Assembly (NCBI RefSeq): GCF_002300165.1
Contig: NZ_MLCE01000008.1
Location: 62,001-126,000 of the forward strand
Length of the DNA: 64,000 nt
Origin: Streptomyces sp. Tue6028
GTDB taxonomy: Bacteria > Actinomycetota > Actinomycetes > Streptomycetales > Streptomycetaceae
Reading direction: 5' to 3'
Positions 41,885 through 54,792 of the stretch are shown one piece after another. The notes beneath the pieces are model-generated. The model worked only from the letters and a program-made list of their open reading frames with translations. It did not search any database and was not told the DNA's origin. The position numbers and the translations under genes are program-made. Each line of letters starts with the position of its first letter. Position 1 is the first letter of the stretch.

Positions 41885-42389
41885 TGCCGCTCAACTGGAC
41901 CAGTGCGCACAGGGTCTTGACGGATACCTTCCAGGTGCCGTCCTGTTCGACGGCCGTCCCGGAGGCGCCCGGCAGCGCGGTCGCGCCCTTCAGGGTCAGC
42001 GAGTACGTGACGTCCGCGTCCCGCGGTGACGTGAACTCGATCTCCTCGACGTGCGCCTGCACCTCCTGGCCGCGCTTGTCGCCGTTGAAGCTCTTCAGGA
42101 CTTGGGTCATGGCGTCGCCGTTCTCCAGGACGCTCTGCTTGTCCTTCTGAGGGACGGCGGGATCGAAGAACTTCTCCCAGTTCCGCTCGATCTCCTTCTC
42201 GGCTGCCGCCGGGTCGGACGGGGCGGTGGCGCTGGGCGAGGGGTCGGCGGACCGCTCCACGGAGGGCGCGGGCGGGGCGCCGCCTCCACCGCCGCTGTCG
42301 TCGCCGCATGCCGTGAGGGCGGCGGCGAGGACGAGAACCGCCGCCGCTGCCCGGCCACTTGGCCGCCTGAGTTCGCTCCCGAGAACCAT
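41859..42389 (-). CDS. Putative lipoprotein of unknown function
   Basis: A 176-residue lipoprotein with signal peptide and lipobox ALTAC (Cys28), then a Gly/Ser/Pro-rich linker and a compact domain of about 110 residues. The domain shows AAAEKEIERNWEKFFDPAVPQKDKQSVLENG, a pattern seen in small Streptomyces lipoproteins with a low-molecular-weight NTF2-like fold, and ends with a pair of cysteines. It overlaps the binding-protein gene by 26 bases, so it belongs to the LIV transporter locus. Role unknown. Confidence 0.75.
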   Translation of the reverse strand: MVLGSELRRPSGRAAAAVLVLAAALTACGDDSGGGGGAPPAPSVERSADPSPSATAPSDPAAAEKEIERNWEKFFDPAVPQKDKQSVLENGDAMTQVLKSFNGDKRGQEVQAHVEEIEFTSPRDADVTYSLTLKGATALPGASGTAVEQDGTWKVSVKTLCALVQLSGNESPGPGC

Positions 42390-42510
42390 CTGGCTCACCA
42401 CCGGGTGTAGTCCGGGCCATGTGCGCCCGGTGCTTTCAGGGTCAGCTTCCAGAAGGCATAGTGCAAGCCATTGGCTGACATGGACAGACACACGACGTGT
42501 GGGAGCCCGG

Positions 42511-42993
42511 ATGCGGACATCTCGACTGCGGACCGTGCACCCCGTCCTGTGGGCCGGGTGGGCCGCGCTCGCCGCCGGAGCGGTGCTGTGCGTCATCGGC
42601 TGGTACGGCATCTCGGGCGAGCGCTACGCGGAGCGCCAACTGCCGTATCTCGCCTCGTGCACGGTGCCCGGCGCGGCGCTGATCATCGCGGGCGCGGTGC
42701 TGCTCACGCACGGCAGGAACGCACTGGCCGCGGCGCGCGTCGAGGAGTTGTACGGACTGCTGGTGGCGACCGAGCCCGCCGGGGCGGCGGAGTCGGGGGG
42801 CGCCGTGAGCGCGCCCCTGGCCTCCAGCGGCGACCTGTCGATGGTGCCGGGCGGCACGCTGTGGCATCGCGCCGACTGCCCGCTGGTCGCCGGGAAGGCG
42901 GAGGCGGTGCCGGTGGACTCGCGGGTCCTGGCCGGCGGGGAACTCGGGCCGTGCCCGATCTGCGAGCCGTCCGCAGCCGGTCCGGGCGACTGA
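42511..42993 (+). CDS. Two-TM membrane protein with C-terminal Cys motif
   Basis: A 160-residue protein with two membrane helices (about residues 13-31 and 50-68) and a cytoplasmic part. The C-terminus reads GTLWHRADCPLV, then 22 residues later GPCPICEPS: an H-x3-C...C-x2-C arrangement resembling the metal-binding segment of Ada-like domains. The ATG at 42511 follows GGGAG by six bases. It ends 10 bases before the fused LIV permease gene, so it is probably the first gene of that operon. Confidence 0.7.
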   Translation: MRTSRLRTVHPVLWAGWAALAAGAVLCVIGWYGISGERYAERQLPYLASCTVPGAALIIAGAVLLTHGRNALAAARVEELYGLLVATEPAGAAESGGAVSAPLASSGDLSMVPGGTLWHRADCPLVAGKAEAVPVDSRVLAGGELGPCPICEPSAAGPGD

Positions 42994-43003
42994 CGGCCCT
43001 CCC

Positions 43004-46000
43004 GTGGCGTCCCTGACGTACGACCTCACGCTCGCCGGTCTCTCGGTGGGAAGTGCCGCCGCGCTCACCGGGGTCGGTCTGATCGTCACGCACCGCGCCA
43101 CCGGGGTGCTCAACTTCGCGCACGGCGCCGTCGCCATGGTGTGCGCCTTCCTGCTGCGTCAGTTCACCGTCGAGTGGGGCTGGCCGCTCGCGCTCGGTAC
43201 GGCCGTGACCCTGCTCGTGGTGGCCCCCGCCATCGGGGTGGCGCTGGAGCGCTTCGTGTTCCGGCCGCTGGCCGTGCTCGGCGGCGACCCGGCGCAGACG
43301 CTGGTCGCGTCGATCGGCGTCTTCGTGCTGCTGGTCGGCGGGGCGGCACTGGTGTGGGGCACCGGGGCACGGGCCGACGCGCCGACCGTGGTGTCGGCCG
43401 ACCCCTGGGGGCAGCTGGCGGTGGCCCTCGCGCTCGCCGCGGGCGTGGGCGCCGTACTTCGCTCGCCGAGGGGACGCCCGCTGGGCTCGCGGCGGCGGAC
43501 CCGCTTCGCCATCGAACTGCGCGCCGTCGTCGACGACCGCCCGCTCGCCGTGCTCGGCGGCATCGACGCCGACCGGGTGGCGGCGGCCGGCTGGGCCTTC
43601 GGCTCCTTCACGGCGGGTCTGACCGGCGTGCTCCTCGCCCCGTACGTGCGTCTGGACCCGTACGGGATGCCGCTGCTGGTCATGGAGGTGATGGCGGTGG
43701 CGGTGGCCGCGCGGATGCGCAGTCTCCCCGTCGCCGTCGTGGTGGCCCTCGGTGTGGCGGTCGGGCAGAGCCAGTTGACCCGGCTGCACCCCGCGGGCCG
43801 CGCCGAACCGCTGCTCCAGGCGGTCGGCGCGAACCTGTTCGTGGTGGCGCTGCTGTTCTCGGCGCTCGTCCTGCCCGGCGTCGGCACCCGTGACGCGCTG
43901 CCGCGCACGGCGACGGCCCGCGTGGCGACGCCGCCGGGGGCGTGGATCGTGGCGGTCGTCCTCTTCCTGCTGCCCCTCGGGTTCGCCGGCTCGGACCTGC
44001 ACACGTCGGTCCAGGTGCCGGCGTTGGGCGTGGTGCTGCTGTCGTTGGTCGTGGTCACCGGCCGCGGCGGTCAGATCTCGCTGGGGCAGGCCGCGTACGC
44101 GGGTCTGGGCGCCCTCTTCACGGCGCTGCTCGCCGCGGGCCGCTTCCCCGGCCTGCCGCGCCTTCCCGAACTGGCCGCGCTCGCCGTGGCCGTGCTCCTG
44201 GTCGCGCCGCTCGGTGTGCTGACCGGCTGGCCGGCCATCCGGCGGCACGGCCTGGCGCTCGCGCTCGCGACGTTCGCCGTGGGGGTGGGGGTCAGCCGGT
44301 TCGTCTTCGCCCAGCCGTACGCCACGTCGGGGCTGTCCCTCGGCCGCCCGGCCGGCTTCGGCGGCGACCGGGCGTACTACGTGCTCGAACTGGGGCTGCT
44401 GGCAGCCGCGTTGCTGGCGGCGAACGCTCTGCGCCGGGGACGGACGGGCCGCGCCCTCGCCGCCCTGCGCGACCACGAGCCGGGCGCCTCGGCGGCGGGC
44501 GTCCGCGTCCCGGCCCTGAAGCTGGCCGCGTTCGTCGCGGGTGCCGCGCTGGCCGCGCTGGGCGGCGGGATGCTCGGCATGGGGCTGCGCGCCTTCGACG
44601 CCACGGCCTACGACCCGGTCCGCGGGCTGCTGTGGTTCGCGGCGGTCGTGGTCCTCGGCGCGGACAGCGTCCTCGGCGCACTGGCCGCGGCGGCGCTGCT
44701 GGTGGGCCTCGACGCGGGGGCGCGCGGCGGCGTCGCGGCGGCCCTGGTCGGCGTCCTGGCGGTCCTCGTCGGCCGGTTCCCCGGCGGTCCCTACGAGGCG
44801 CTGCGCACGGCGGCCTCCCGCCTCCGGCTGCGCCGCGAGGTGTCCTTGACCCCGCTGGGGTCGCGGGTACGCCGGCGGCTGCTGCCCGTGGCGACCCGGC
44901 CGGCCGACCGCCCCGCACCGCGCTCCGGCACGCCGGTCCCTGCCGCCGTACCCGCACCCCGCAGCGGCCAGGGCCACACCGCCCCACCCGGCCCGCACAC
45001 CCGGCCTCGGCCCACTCCTCCGCCGTCCACGCCCACCCGGCCCGGCGACCACCACCCCTCGCCGCTCTCCGGCACGCCGGGCCCCGCTGCCCGTACCGGC
45101 CCGGGCCACACCTTCCAGCCCGCCCCGGGCACCGTCCGGAGCGACACCACCCCAGCCGGCCCGCACACCCGGCCGGGAGCCACTCCCCCGCCGTCCCCGC
45201 ACACCCGGCCGGGGGCGGCGGCACCCTCGCCGCCCCGCGGCCGGCCCGGAGCGACCGCTCCCGCGCCGCGCGGCTCCCTGCCCGGAGCGGCCGTCCCATC
45301 GGGGCACCGCACCCGGCCGGGGGCCGTCTCCGCTCCCCCGGCGGGCGCCGAGCCGCGGGCTCCCCTCTCCGTGTCCCTGCGCGCCCGCGGTCTGCGCGTC
45401 GGGTACGGCGGGTTCACCGCCCTCGACGGGGTCGACCTGGACGTCCGGTCCGGACGCGTCACGGCCGTCGTCGGGCCCAACGGCGCCGGGAAGAGCACGC
45501 TCTTCCACTGTCTCGCCGGCACGCTGCGGCCGTCGGGCGGGCGGGTGCTGCTCGGCGGGCGGGACATCACCCGGCTCCCCGCGCACGCGCGCACCCGGCT
45601 GGGGATCGCGCGGACCTTCCAGCAGCTCGCCGTCTTCCCCACCCTGACCGTGGCCGAGAACGTCCGGGTCGGTGCCGAGCAGGGTCGGACCACCGATCCG
45701 GAGGCCGCGGAACGGGCGTTGCGGCTCCTCGGCCTCGACGGGCCGGTGCGGGCGTTCCCCGCGGCGGGGCTGCCCACCGGCACGCTCCGCCGCGTCGAGC
45801 TGGCCCGGGCGCTCGCGGGGAGTCCCCGGGTACTGCTGCTGGACGAGCCCGCGGCAGGACTCGACGCCCCCGAAGTGACCGCGCTGGCGCGGGTGCTGCG
45901 GGCGCTCGCCGCGGACGGCACCGCCCTCCTCGTCGTCGAGCACGACCTCGATCTCGTCGCCGACCTGGCGCACACCGTCCACGTCATGGTGGCGGGACGG

Positions 46001-46050
46001 ATCGTCACGTCCGGCCCCGCCGACCGCGTACTGGAGAGGGGGTACGGCGG

Positions 46051-46054
<4 letters not shown>
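43004..46054 (+). CDS. Fused LivH-LivM-LivG ABC transporter protein
   Basis: A 1016-residue single chain. Residues 1-290 are a LivH-like permease (GVLNFAHGAVAM, the family's NFAHG motif), 305-620 a LivM-like permease (GQISLGQAAYAGLGAL), 630-788 a Pro/Gly/His/Thr-rich linker with HTRPG repeats, and 789-1016 a LivG-like ATPase. The ATPase has Walker A GPNGAGKST (824-832), signature-region LPTGTLRRVELARAL in place of LSGGQ, and Walker B LLLDEPAAGLD with a VVEHD switch. It should import a LIV-type substrate. The GTG start at 43004 has no strong Shine-Dalgarno; the next ATPase gene overlaps by four bases. Confidence 0.88.
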
Positions 46055-48719
<2,665 letters not shown>

Positions 48720-49493
48720 GTGCCGCGCATGCTCGACGTCAGCGACGACGTACGCGCCGAGATCGGCGACGAAGAAGCCGACCGGCTGCTCGCCGGAGAG
48801 AACGCCCCCGGCAGTTACGACTGCACGTCCTGCCGCACCCCGGGCGACTCGGAACAGGAGCGGACCAGCACCGTCCTGTTCATCGGCGACGAGACCGCCG
48901 TCCTCGCCTTCGCCCACGCCACCTGCCTGCCCTCGCAGGTCGTGCAGGTCACCGAGGAGCAGCTGCAGGGCGCCGTCCGCTCGATCCACCCCGACGGCAT
49001 CCCCACCGAGTTCGTTCCGGAGCAGGCCGTACTGGGTGTCACCAGCGGACTCGTGCTGATCAACGGCGAGTTGCACCCGGCGCTCGTCGTCGAGCCGACC
49101 GGCCCCATCGTGCGCCCCGGCTCGACCGACATCGGCGACGACTTCCTCCCCCTCCTCATCGAGCAGGGCTTCATGCCGGTGACCGCGGTGAACGGGGTGC
49201 CCCCGGTCCTGCACGGCTGGTCCGTGCTGCTCGCCATGGGCCAGCTGCACGCCGTGCTCCAGCCGGGCACCGGCGGTGGCTCCCCCGTCGCCTGGTGGCA
49301 GGCCCACCAGGCGCTCCAGGTCGCCGAGAGCTGGCGGTCGGCCGCCAACAAGCACCAGCAGGTGCTCCTGTTCGCGGCCCCGGTCGGCTCGATCGGCCGC
49401 CAGCCCCGCGAGGACCTGCTGCGCGACGCGCTGGACAAGGCGGCGGCCAACGGAAAGCTCGTCGCCGCCACCATGCCGCTCGCGGGCACCTGA
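48720..49493 (+). CDS. Conserved hypothetical protein with CxxC
   Basis: A 257-residue cytoplasmic protein. An N-terminal acidic helix region is followed by SYDCTSCRTPGD with a Cys-x2-Cys pair at about residues 35-38, a conserved-looking central beta region (VLAFAHATCLPSQVVQV, GLVLINGELHPALVVEP) and a C-terminal Gln/Trp-rich helical part (WWQAHQALQVAESW). No known family comes to mind. GAGGAG lies five to six bases before the GTG, which fixes the start. The gene is monocistronic. Confidence 0.75.
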   Translation: MPRMLDVSDDVRAEIGDEEADRLLAGENAPGSYDCTSCRTPGDSEQERTSTVLFIGDETAVLAFAHATCLPSQVVQVTEEQLQGAVRSIHPDGIPTEFVPEQAVLGVTSGLVLINGELHPALVVEPTGPIVRPGSTDIGDDFLPLLIEQGFMPVTAVNGVPPVLHGWSVLLAMGQLHAVLQPGTGGGSPVAWWQAHQALQVAESWRSAANKHQQVLLFAAPVGSIGRQPREDLLRDALDKAAANGKLVAATMPLAGT

Positions 49494-49603
49494 GCCGGCC
49501 CCCGGGGAGCCCGGGCGCGAAAGTGCGCCGGGCACACTCCGGTTGACCTGCGAAAGCGACGTGGTGGCCGCATCCGTTGGGCGGCGGGGTCGTTGGCACA
49601 TAC

Positions 49604-50002
49604 GTGCACACCTACGAAGCCCCCCGCCGCCGGCCCTTCCAGCCGGACGCGCCCGCGCGATCGGCTCAGGACACCTCGGGCGGTCCATCGGCCACGCCGA
49701 TCTACGACGCGCTGTACGCCGAGTGGCTCAGGACCTTCAGGACCCTGCCCGGCGACCGGCACGGCGAAGAGGATATGGGCTTCACGGCCTTCGGGAGCAT
49801 GCCGCGCGGTGCGACCTCGTACGGCGCGTCCAGCTCGTACAACTCCTACAGCGCGGGTGCGCACTCCGCGCGGCAGAGTGCCGTGCAGCAGGGCCACACC
49901 ACGACGGCGACGGCCATCTGGCAGCCGAGCGGGCGGCAGCACGGCACCGGGTGGCACCACGTCCCCGCCGCGCTGCCGCCCGCACCGCGTCGGGGTCTCT
50001 GA
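49604..50002 (+). CDS. Hypothetical low-complexity protein
   Basis: A 132-residue protein without recognised domain. It begins MHTYEAPRRRPFQPDAP and has a short ordered-looking segment PIYDALYAEWLRTFRTLPGD, which recalls small Streptomyces proteins of unknown function, then a Ser/Tyr/Gly/Gln-rich region (TSYGASSSYNSYSAG) that is probably unfolded. The start is uncertain: GTG 49604 or TTG 49577. A strong hairpin follows nine bases after the stop. Confidence 0.65.
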   Translation: MHTYEAPRRRPFQPDAPARSAQDTSGGPSATPIYDALYAEWLRTFRTLPGDRHGEEDMGFTAFGSMPRGATSYGASSSYNSYSAGAHSARQSAVQQGHTTTATAIWQPSGRQHGTGWHHVPAALPPAPRRGL

Positions 50003-50010
50003 CCCCGCCC

Positions 50011-50053
50011 ATGAGGAAGGGCCGGCTCCCCGGGGGAGCCGGCCCTTCCTCAT
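50011..50053. terminator. Bidirectional terminator hairpin before der
   Basis: Perfect 21-bp arms (50011-50031 with 50033-50053) around a single central base, one of the longest dyads in the window. It fills the 56-base gap between the convergent hypothetical and der genes. Confidence 0.9.
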
Positions 50054-50058
50054 GTCTG

Positions 50059-51534
50059 CTACTTCTTCTTCGCGCCGCGCTTCTCGCGCACCCGCACCGA
50101 GATGTGCAGCGGCGTGCCCTCGAAGCCGAACTCCTCGCGCAGCCGGCGCTCGATGAAGCGACGGTAGCCGTGCTCGATGAAGCCGGAGGCGAAGAGCACG
50201 AACCGCGGGGGCTTGGTGCCCGCCTGCGTGCCGAACAGGATGCGGGGCTGCTTGCCGCCCCGGATCGGGTGCGGGTGGGCGGCGACCAGCTCGCCGAGGA
50301 AGGCGTTCAGCCTGCCGGTCGGGACGCGGGTCTCCCAGCCGGCCAGGGCGGTCTCGATCGCCGGGACGAGCTTCTCCATGTGACGGCCCGTGCGCGCCGA
50401 GACGTTGACGCGCGGCGCCCACGCCACCTGGCCGAGCTCGGTCTCGATCTCGCGCTCCAGGTAGTAGCGGCGCTCCTCGTCGAGGGTGTCCCACTTGTTG
50501 AAGGCGAGGACGATCGCACGGCCCGCCTCGACCGCCATGGTGACGATGCGCTGGTCCTGCACGGAGATCATCTCGGACGCGTCGATCAGGATGACGGCGA
50601 GCTCGGCCTTCTCGACGGCGGCGGCCGTGCGCAGCGAGGCGTAGTAGTCGGCGCCCTGCTGGAGGTGGACGCGCTTGCGGATGCCCGCCGTGTCCACGAA
50701 CTTCCAGGTGACACCGCCGAGTTCGATGAGCTCGTCGACCGGGTCGCGGGTGGTGCCCGCGAGTTCGTTGACGACGACGCGTTCCTCGTTCGCCACCTTG
50801 TTGAGCAGCGACGACTTGCCGACGTTCGGGCGGCCGATGAGGGCGATGCGGCGCGGTCCGCCAACGGCGGAGCCGAAGGTCTGCGCGGGGGCCTCGGGCA
50901 GCGCCTCCAGGACCGCGTCGAGCATGTCGCCGGTGCCGCGGCCGTGCAGCGCGGAGACCGGGTGCGGCTCGCCGAGACCGAGGGACCACAGGTACGAGGC
51001 GTCGGCCTCACCGCTCGGGCCGTCCACCTTGTTGGCGCACAGGACGACGGGCTTGCCCGCCTTGCGCAGCAGGCGGACGACGGCCTCGTCGGTGTCGGTG
51101 GCGCCGACCTTGGCGTCGACGACGAAGACGACCGCGTCGGCGGCCTCGATCGCGTACTCGGCCTGCGCGGCCACCGACGCGTCGATGCCGAGGACGTCCT
51201 GCTCCCAGCCGCCGGTGTCGACGACCTTGAAGCGGCGGCCCGCCCACTCGGCCTCGTAGGTGACACGGTCACGGGTGACGCCCGGCTTGTCCTCGACGAC
51301 CGCCTCACGGCGGCCGATGATCCGGTTCACCAGGGTCGACTTGCCGACATTGGGACGGCCGACGACGGCGAGGACGGGCAGCGGGCCGTGGCCCGCCTCC
51401 TCGATCGCGCCCTCGACGTCCTCGATGTCGAAGCCCTCTTCCGCGGCGAGCTCCATGAACTCCGCGTACTCGACGTCGCCGAGTGCCCCGTGGTCGTGCT
51501 CTGCCGAGCCCTCGGGCTGGATGTGGTCGTTCAT
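50059..51534 (-). CDS. der: Ribosome-assembly GTPase Der (EngA)
   Basis: A 491-residue double GTPase. G domain 1 has [14 protein letters not shown] and NKVD; G domain 2 has [14 protein letters not shown] and NKWD; a KH-like domain ends with [21 protein letters not shown] (core [12 protein letters not shown]) and a Lys-rich tail. It is essential for 50S assembly. The N-terminal about 55 residues are an acidic extension usual in actinobacteria. The ATG at 51534 fits the family. It is the last gene of the tyrA-cmk-plsC-der set. Confidence 0.96.
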   Translation of the reverse strand: MNDHIQPEGSAEHDHGALGDVEYAEFMELAAEEGFDIEDVEGAIEEAGHGPLPVLAVVGRPNVGKSTLVNRIIGRREAVVEDKPGVTRDRVTYEAEWAGRRFKVVDTGGWEQDVLGIDASVAAQAEYAIEAADAVVFVVDAKVGATDTDEAVVRLLRKAGKPVVLCANKVDGPSGEADASYLWSLGLGEPHPVSALHGRGTGDMLDAVLEALPEAPAQTFGSAVGGPRRIALIGRPNVGKSSLLNKVANEERVVVNELAGTTRDPVDELIELGGVTWKFVDTAGIRKRVHLQQGADYYASLRTAAAVEKAELAVILIDASEMISVQDQRIVTMAVEAGRAIVLAFNKWDTLDEERRYYLEREIETELGQVAWAPRVNVSARTGRHMEKLVPAIETALAGWETRVPTGRLNAFLGELVAAHPHPIRGGKQPRILFGTQAGTKPPRFVLFASGFIEHGYRRFIERRLREEFGFEGTPLHISVRVREKRGAKKK

Positions 51535-51611
51535 GAAGTCCGTACCTCGTCGTTCATTCGTGGTGATCGGTGGACCGCCCGCCTCCGGGAGATCCACTAC
51601 TCAAGTGTCGC

Positions 51612-52286
51612 CTAGTGCCCGGTGGGGCGCCCGGCGTTTTCCCGGCGTCCGGTCAGACGCCGGGCCTCGTCCAGATGGGCGCTCAGATGCTTCTGGATGC
51701 GGGTGGTGGCCTCGTCCAGCGCCTTGCGCGTACGCCGCCCGGTGCCGTCGCCCGCGTCGAACGGGTCGCCGAAGACGACGTCGACCCGGCTGCGCAGCGG
51801 GGGCAGCCCCTTTATCAACCGGCCCCGCCTGTCGGAACTTCCCAGCACCGCCACCGGCACGATCGGGGCTCCGCTGCGTACCGCGAAGTACGCGAGGCCG
51901 GCCCGCAGCGAGGCGAAGTCGCCCTCGCCGCGCGTGCCCTCCGGGAAGATCCCGAGGACGCCGCCGTTCTCCAGGACGCCGAGCGCCTGGGTGATGGCCG
52001 TGCGGTCGGTGGTCTCACGGTCCACCTTCAGCTGGCCGATGCCCAGCAGGAAGGGGTCGAGCGGCCCGATGAACGCTTCCTTCTTGATCAGGAAGTGCGT
52101 GGGCCGGGGCGCGACACCCATGACCATCGGTCCGTCGATGTTGTGCGAGTGGTTCACGGCCAGGATCGCCGGGCCCGTCGCGGGTACCTTCCAGGCGCCC
52201 AGGACGCGCGGCTTCCACAGCCCGTACATCAGGCCGACGCCGATGCGGCGCCCGACCTCGGCGCCCCTCTCGGAGGGTGCGGTCAC
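51612..52286 (-). CDS. 1-acyl-sn-glycerol-3-phosphate acyltransferase (PlsC-like)
   Basis: A 224-residue acyltransferase. Motif I is NHSHNID (H-x4-D), motif III is GIFPEGTRGEG, and IVPVAVLG matches motif IV. It adds the second acyl chain to make phosphatidic acid at the inner face of the membrane. The GTG at 52286 overlaps the cmk stop by four bases (GTGA), and this coupling is common in actinobacteria. The last 40 residues are a basic, Arg-rich tail. Confidence 0.9.
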   Translation of the reverse strand: MTAPSERGAEVGRRIGVGLMYGLWKPRVLGAWKVPATGPAILAVNHSHNIDGPMVMGVAPRPTHFLIKKEAFIGPLDPFLLGIGQLKVDRETTDRTAITQALGVLENGGVLGIFPEGTRGEGDFASLRAGLAYFAVRSGAPIVPVAVLGSSDRRGRLIKGLPPLRSRVDVVFGDPFDAGDGTGRRTRKALDEATTRIQKHLSAHLDEARRLTGRRENAGRPTGH

Positions 52287-52987
52287 TTGGCGGCCCGCTT
52301 CTCCTCGACGAGGGTGACCACACACTCGATGACCTGCTGGAGCGTGAGGTCGGAGGTGTCCACCTCGACCGCGTCGTCCGCCTTGGCCAGCGGGGACGTC
52401 TTGCGGCTGGAGTCGGCCGCGTCCCGCTTGATGAGGGCCTCGCGCGTGGCGTTGACGTCCGCGCCCTTCAGCTCACCGCTGCGGCGGGCGGCACGGGCCT
52501 CCGGAGAGGCGGTGAGGAAGATCTTCAGGTCGGCGTCCGGCAGCACGGTGGTGCCGATGTCGCGGCCCTCGACGACGATCCCGTACACGGCGGAAGCGGC
52601 GAGCGAGCGCTGGAGCTCGGTGATGCGGGCGCGCACCTCGGGCACCGCGCTGACCGCGCTGACCTTGGAGGTGACCTCCTGCGTGCGGATCGGGCCGCCG
52701 ACGTCGGTCCCGTCGACCGTGATGGTCGGCGCGGACGGGTCGGTGCCGGAGACGATCTCCGGCTTCTCCGCCACGGCGGCGATCGCGGAGGGGTCGGCGA
52801 CGTCGATGCCGTTGCTCACCATCCACCACGTGATCGCCCGGTACTGGGCCCCCGTGTCCAGGTAGCTCAGGCCGAGCTGCGCGGCGACGGCCTTCGAGGT
52901 GCTCGACTTGCCCGTGCCGGAGGGGCCGTCGATGGCGACAATCACAGCCGGAGCGGTCCGGGCGGCCTTTTCCACGGTGACGGACAC
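52283..52987 (-). CDS. cmk: Cytidylate kinase
   Basis: A 234-residue CMP/dCMP kinase. The P-loop is IDGPSGTGKSSTSK, followed by LDTGAQYRAI for CMP binding and VVEGRDIGTTVLPDADLKIFL (core EGRDIGT), with an Arg/Asp lid KRDAADSSR. It phosphorylates CMP with ATP. The GTG at 52987 is chosen as it follows AGGAAG, though spacing is short; later GTG codons at 52975 would lose little. Coupled to plsC downstream. Confidence 0.95.
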   Translation of the reverse strand: MSVTVEKAARTAPAVIVAIDGPSGTGKSSTSKAVAAQLGLSYLDTGAQYRAITWWMVSNGIDVADPSAIAAVAEKPEIVSGTDPSAPTITVDGTDVGGPIRTQEVTSKVSAVSAVPEVRARITELQRSLAASAVYGIVVEGRDIGTTVLPDADLKIFLTASPEARAARRSGELKGADVNATREALIKRDAADSSRKTSPLAKADDAVEVDTSDLTLQQVIECVVTLVEEKRAAK

Positions 52988-53225
52988 CTTCCTGGTACGG
53001 GGTGATGGGTATGGGGGCACGATCGCGCCCCGCCCAAGGTTACTGGCTTCGCGGACCCCTTATCACTGGCCCTTCCCGCGGCCGGATCACCGGCCCACGC
53101 CGGGACCGGCCGCCGTGCCCGCCCGCGGACGCTCTGCCGCGCCCCGGGAAGCGCGCCCGGCCGCCGGGGTCACCGCCACGGAACGCGGGACGGCCACGGC
53201 CGCGGCCCGTCCCGCCCGGCGGCCG

Positions 53226-54311
53226 TCACTGCCGCAGCGCCCAGCCCCGCTCGCGCAGCGCCGCGCTCAGCACCGGCACCGCCTTGGGCTCCACCATCAG
53301 CTGGACGAGTCCGGCCTGCTGGCCGGTGGCGTGCTCGATGCGTACGTCCTCGATGTTGACCCCGGCCATCCCCGCGTCCGCGAAGATGCGGGCCAGCTGA
53401 CCGGGCTGGTCGTCGATGAGGACGGCCACGGTCTCGTACACGCGCGGAGCCGAACCGTGCTTGCCGGGGACCCGGACCTGGCCCGCGTTGCCGCGGCGCA
53501 GCACGTCCTGGATGCCGTCGACGCCCTCGCGGCGCTTGGCCTCGTCGGAGGACTGGAGGGAGCGCAGCGCCTGGACGGTCTCGTCGAGGTCGGAGGAGAC
53601 GTCCGCGAGGAGGTCGGCGACCGGCCCCGGGTTGGCGGAGAGGATGTCGATCCACATCCGCGGGTCCGAGGCGGCGATGCGGGTCACGTCACGGATGCCC
53701 TGCCCGCAGAGCCGTACCGCCGCCTCCTCCGCGTGCTCCAGGCGCGCGGCGACCATGCTGGAGACCAGGTGCGGCATGTGCGAGACGAGGGCGACGGCCC
53801 GGTCGTGGGCGTCGGCGTCCATGACGACCGGCACGGCACGGCAGTGCGACACCAGCTCCAGGGCGAGGTTCAGGACCTCGGTGTCCGTGTCGCGGGTGGG
53901 GGTGAGCACCCAGGGACGGCCCTCGAAGAGGTCTCCCGTCGCGGCCAGCGGGCCCGACTTCTCGCGGCCCGACATGGGATGCGTACCGATGTACGAGGAC
54001 AGGTCGAGGCCGAGCGCCTCCAGCTCGCGGCGCGGTCCGCCCTTGACACTGGCGACGTCGAGGTAGCCGCGCGCGACCCCGCGGCGCATGGCGTCCGCGA
54101 GCGTGGCCGCGACGTGCGCGGGCGGCGCCGCCACGATCGCCAGGTCGACGGGCCCCTGCGGCGGCTCGTCCGTGCCGGCGCCGAGCGCCGCCGCCGTACG
54201 GGCCTGCTCCGGGTCGTGGTCGGCGAGGTGGACGACGACCCCGCGGGCCGCCAGCGCGAGGGCCGCCGAGGTGCCGATCAGCCCGGTCCCGATGACGAGT
54301 GCGGTCCTCAC
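53226..54311 (-). CDS. tyrA: Prephenate dehydrogenase with ACT domain
   Basis: A 361-residue TyrA. The NAD fold begins ALVIGTGLIGTSAALAL, and the catalytic region has GTHPMSGREKSGP with the His of the active site, then HDRAVALVSHMPHLVSS. The C-terminal 70 residues form an ACT domain (VAVLIDDQPGQLARIFADAG), which would mediate feedback by tyrosine. It converts prephenate to 4-hydroxyphenylpyruvate. It overlaps the chorismate mutase gene by four bases, so two consecutive steps of tyrosine synthesis are coupled. Confidence 0.95.
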   Translation of the reverse strand: MRTALVIGTGLIGTSAALALAARGVVVHLADHDPEQARTAAALGAGTDEPPQGPVDLAIVAAPPAHVAATLADAMRRGVARGYLDVASVKGGPRRELEALGLDLSSYIGTHPMSGREKSGPLAATGDLFEGRPWVLTPTRDTDTEVLNLALELVSHCRAVPVVMDADAHDRAVALVSHMPHLVSSMVAARLEHAEEAAVRLCGQGIRDVTRIAASDPRMWIDILSANPGPVADLLADVSSDLDETVQALRSLQSSDEAKRREGVDGIQDVLRRGNAGQVRVPGKHGSAPRVYETVAVLIDDQPGQLARIFADAGMAGVNIEDVRIEHATGQQAGLVQLMVEPKAVPVLSAALRERGWALRQ

Positions 54312-54670
54312 TGGGCGATGTCCTTGCGCAGTGCGCCGGCGGCGCCGAGGTAGACGTGCACCACGTCGGCGCGCGGCTTGTCGGACTCGATGTGCGCGAG
54401 GACCCGTACGACCCGGGGCATCGCGCCCTCGATGTCCAGTTCCTGCGCGCAGATCAGCGGGACGTCGACGATGCCTAGTCCCCGGGCCGCGGCGGCCGGG
54501 AAGTCGCTGTGCAGGTCGGGCGTGGCGGTGAACCAGATGCTGATCAGGTCGTCCGCGGTGAGCGCGTTGCGCTCCAGGATGGCGGTGAGCAGCTCGCTGA
54601 CCTGCTCGTCCATGTGCCCGGCCTCGTCCCGTTCCAGTTGGACGGCGCCCCGGACCGCTCGTACCGCCAC
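54308..54670 (-). CDS. aroH: Chorismate mutase, AroH class
   Basis: A 120-residue monofunctional AroH-type chorismate mutase. It has the typical VRAVRGAVQLERDE start with the active-site Arg, and TATPDLHSDFPAAAARGLG and CAQELDIEGAMPRVVRVLAH (cores TATPDLHSDFPA and EGAMPRVVRV). It makes prephenate for the TyrA encoded next. AroH-type enzymes are trimers with the active site between subunits. The ATG at 54670 is preceded by a modest GAGGAG-like site. Confidence 0.94.
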   Translation of the reverse strand: MAVRAVRGAVQLERDEAGHMDEQVSELLTAILERNALTADDLISIWFTATPDLHSDFPAAAARGLGIVDVPLICAQELDIEGAMPRVVRVLAHIESDKPRADVVHVYLGAAGALRKDIAQ

Positions 54671-54792
54671 GGTGATGCTCCTCGCTGATGTACGTACCTG
54701 TCTGAACGCACCAGCGTAGTCAGCCCGCGACGCGCGGGTGCGGGGCGCCCGCCTGCCGAGACGAGCGGACGCCCCCTACGGACCGGTGGTTC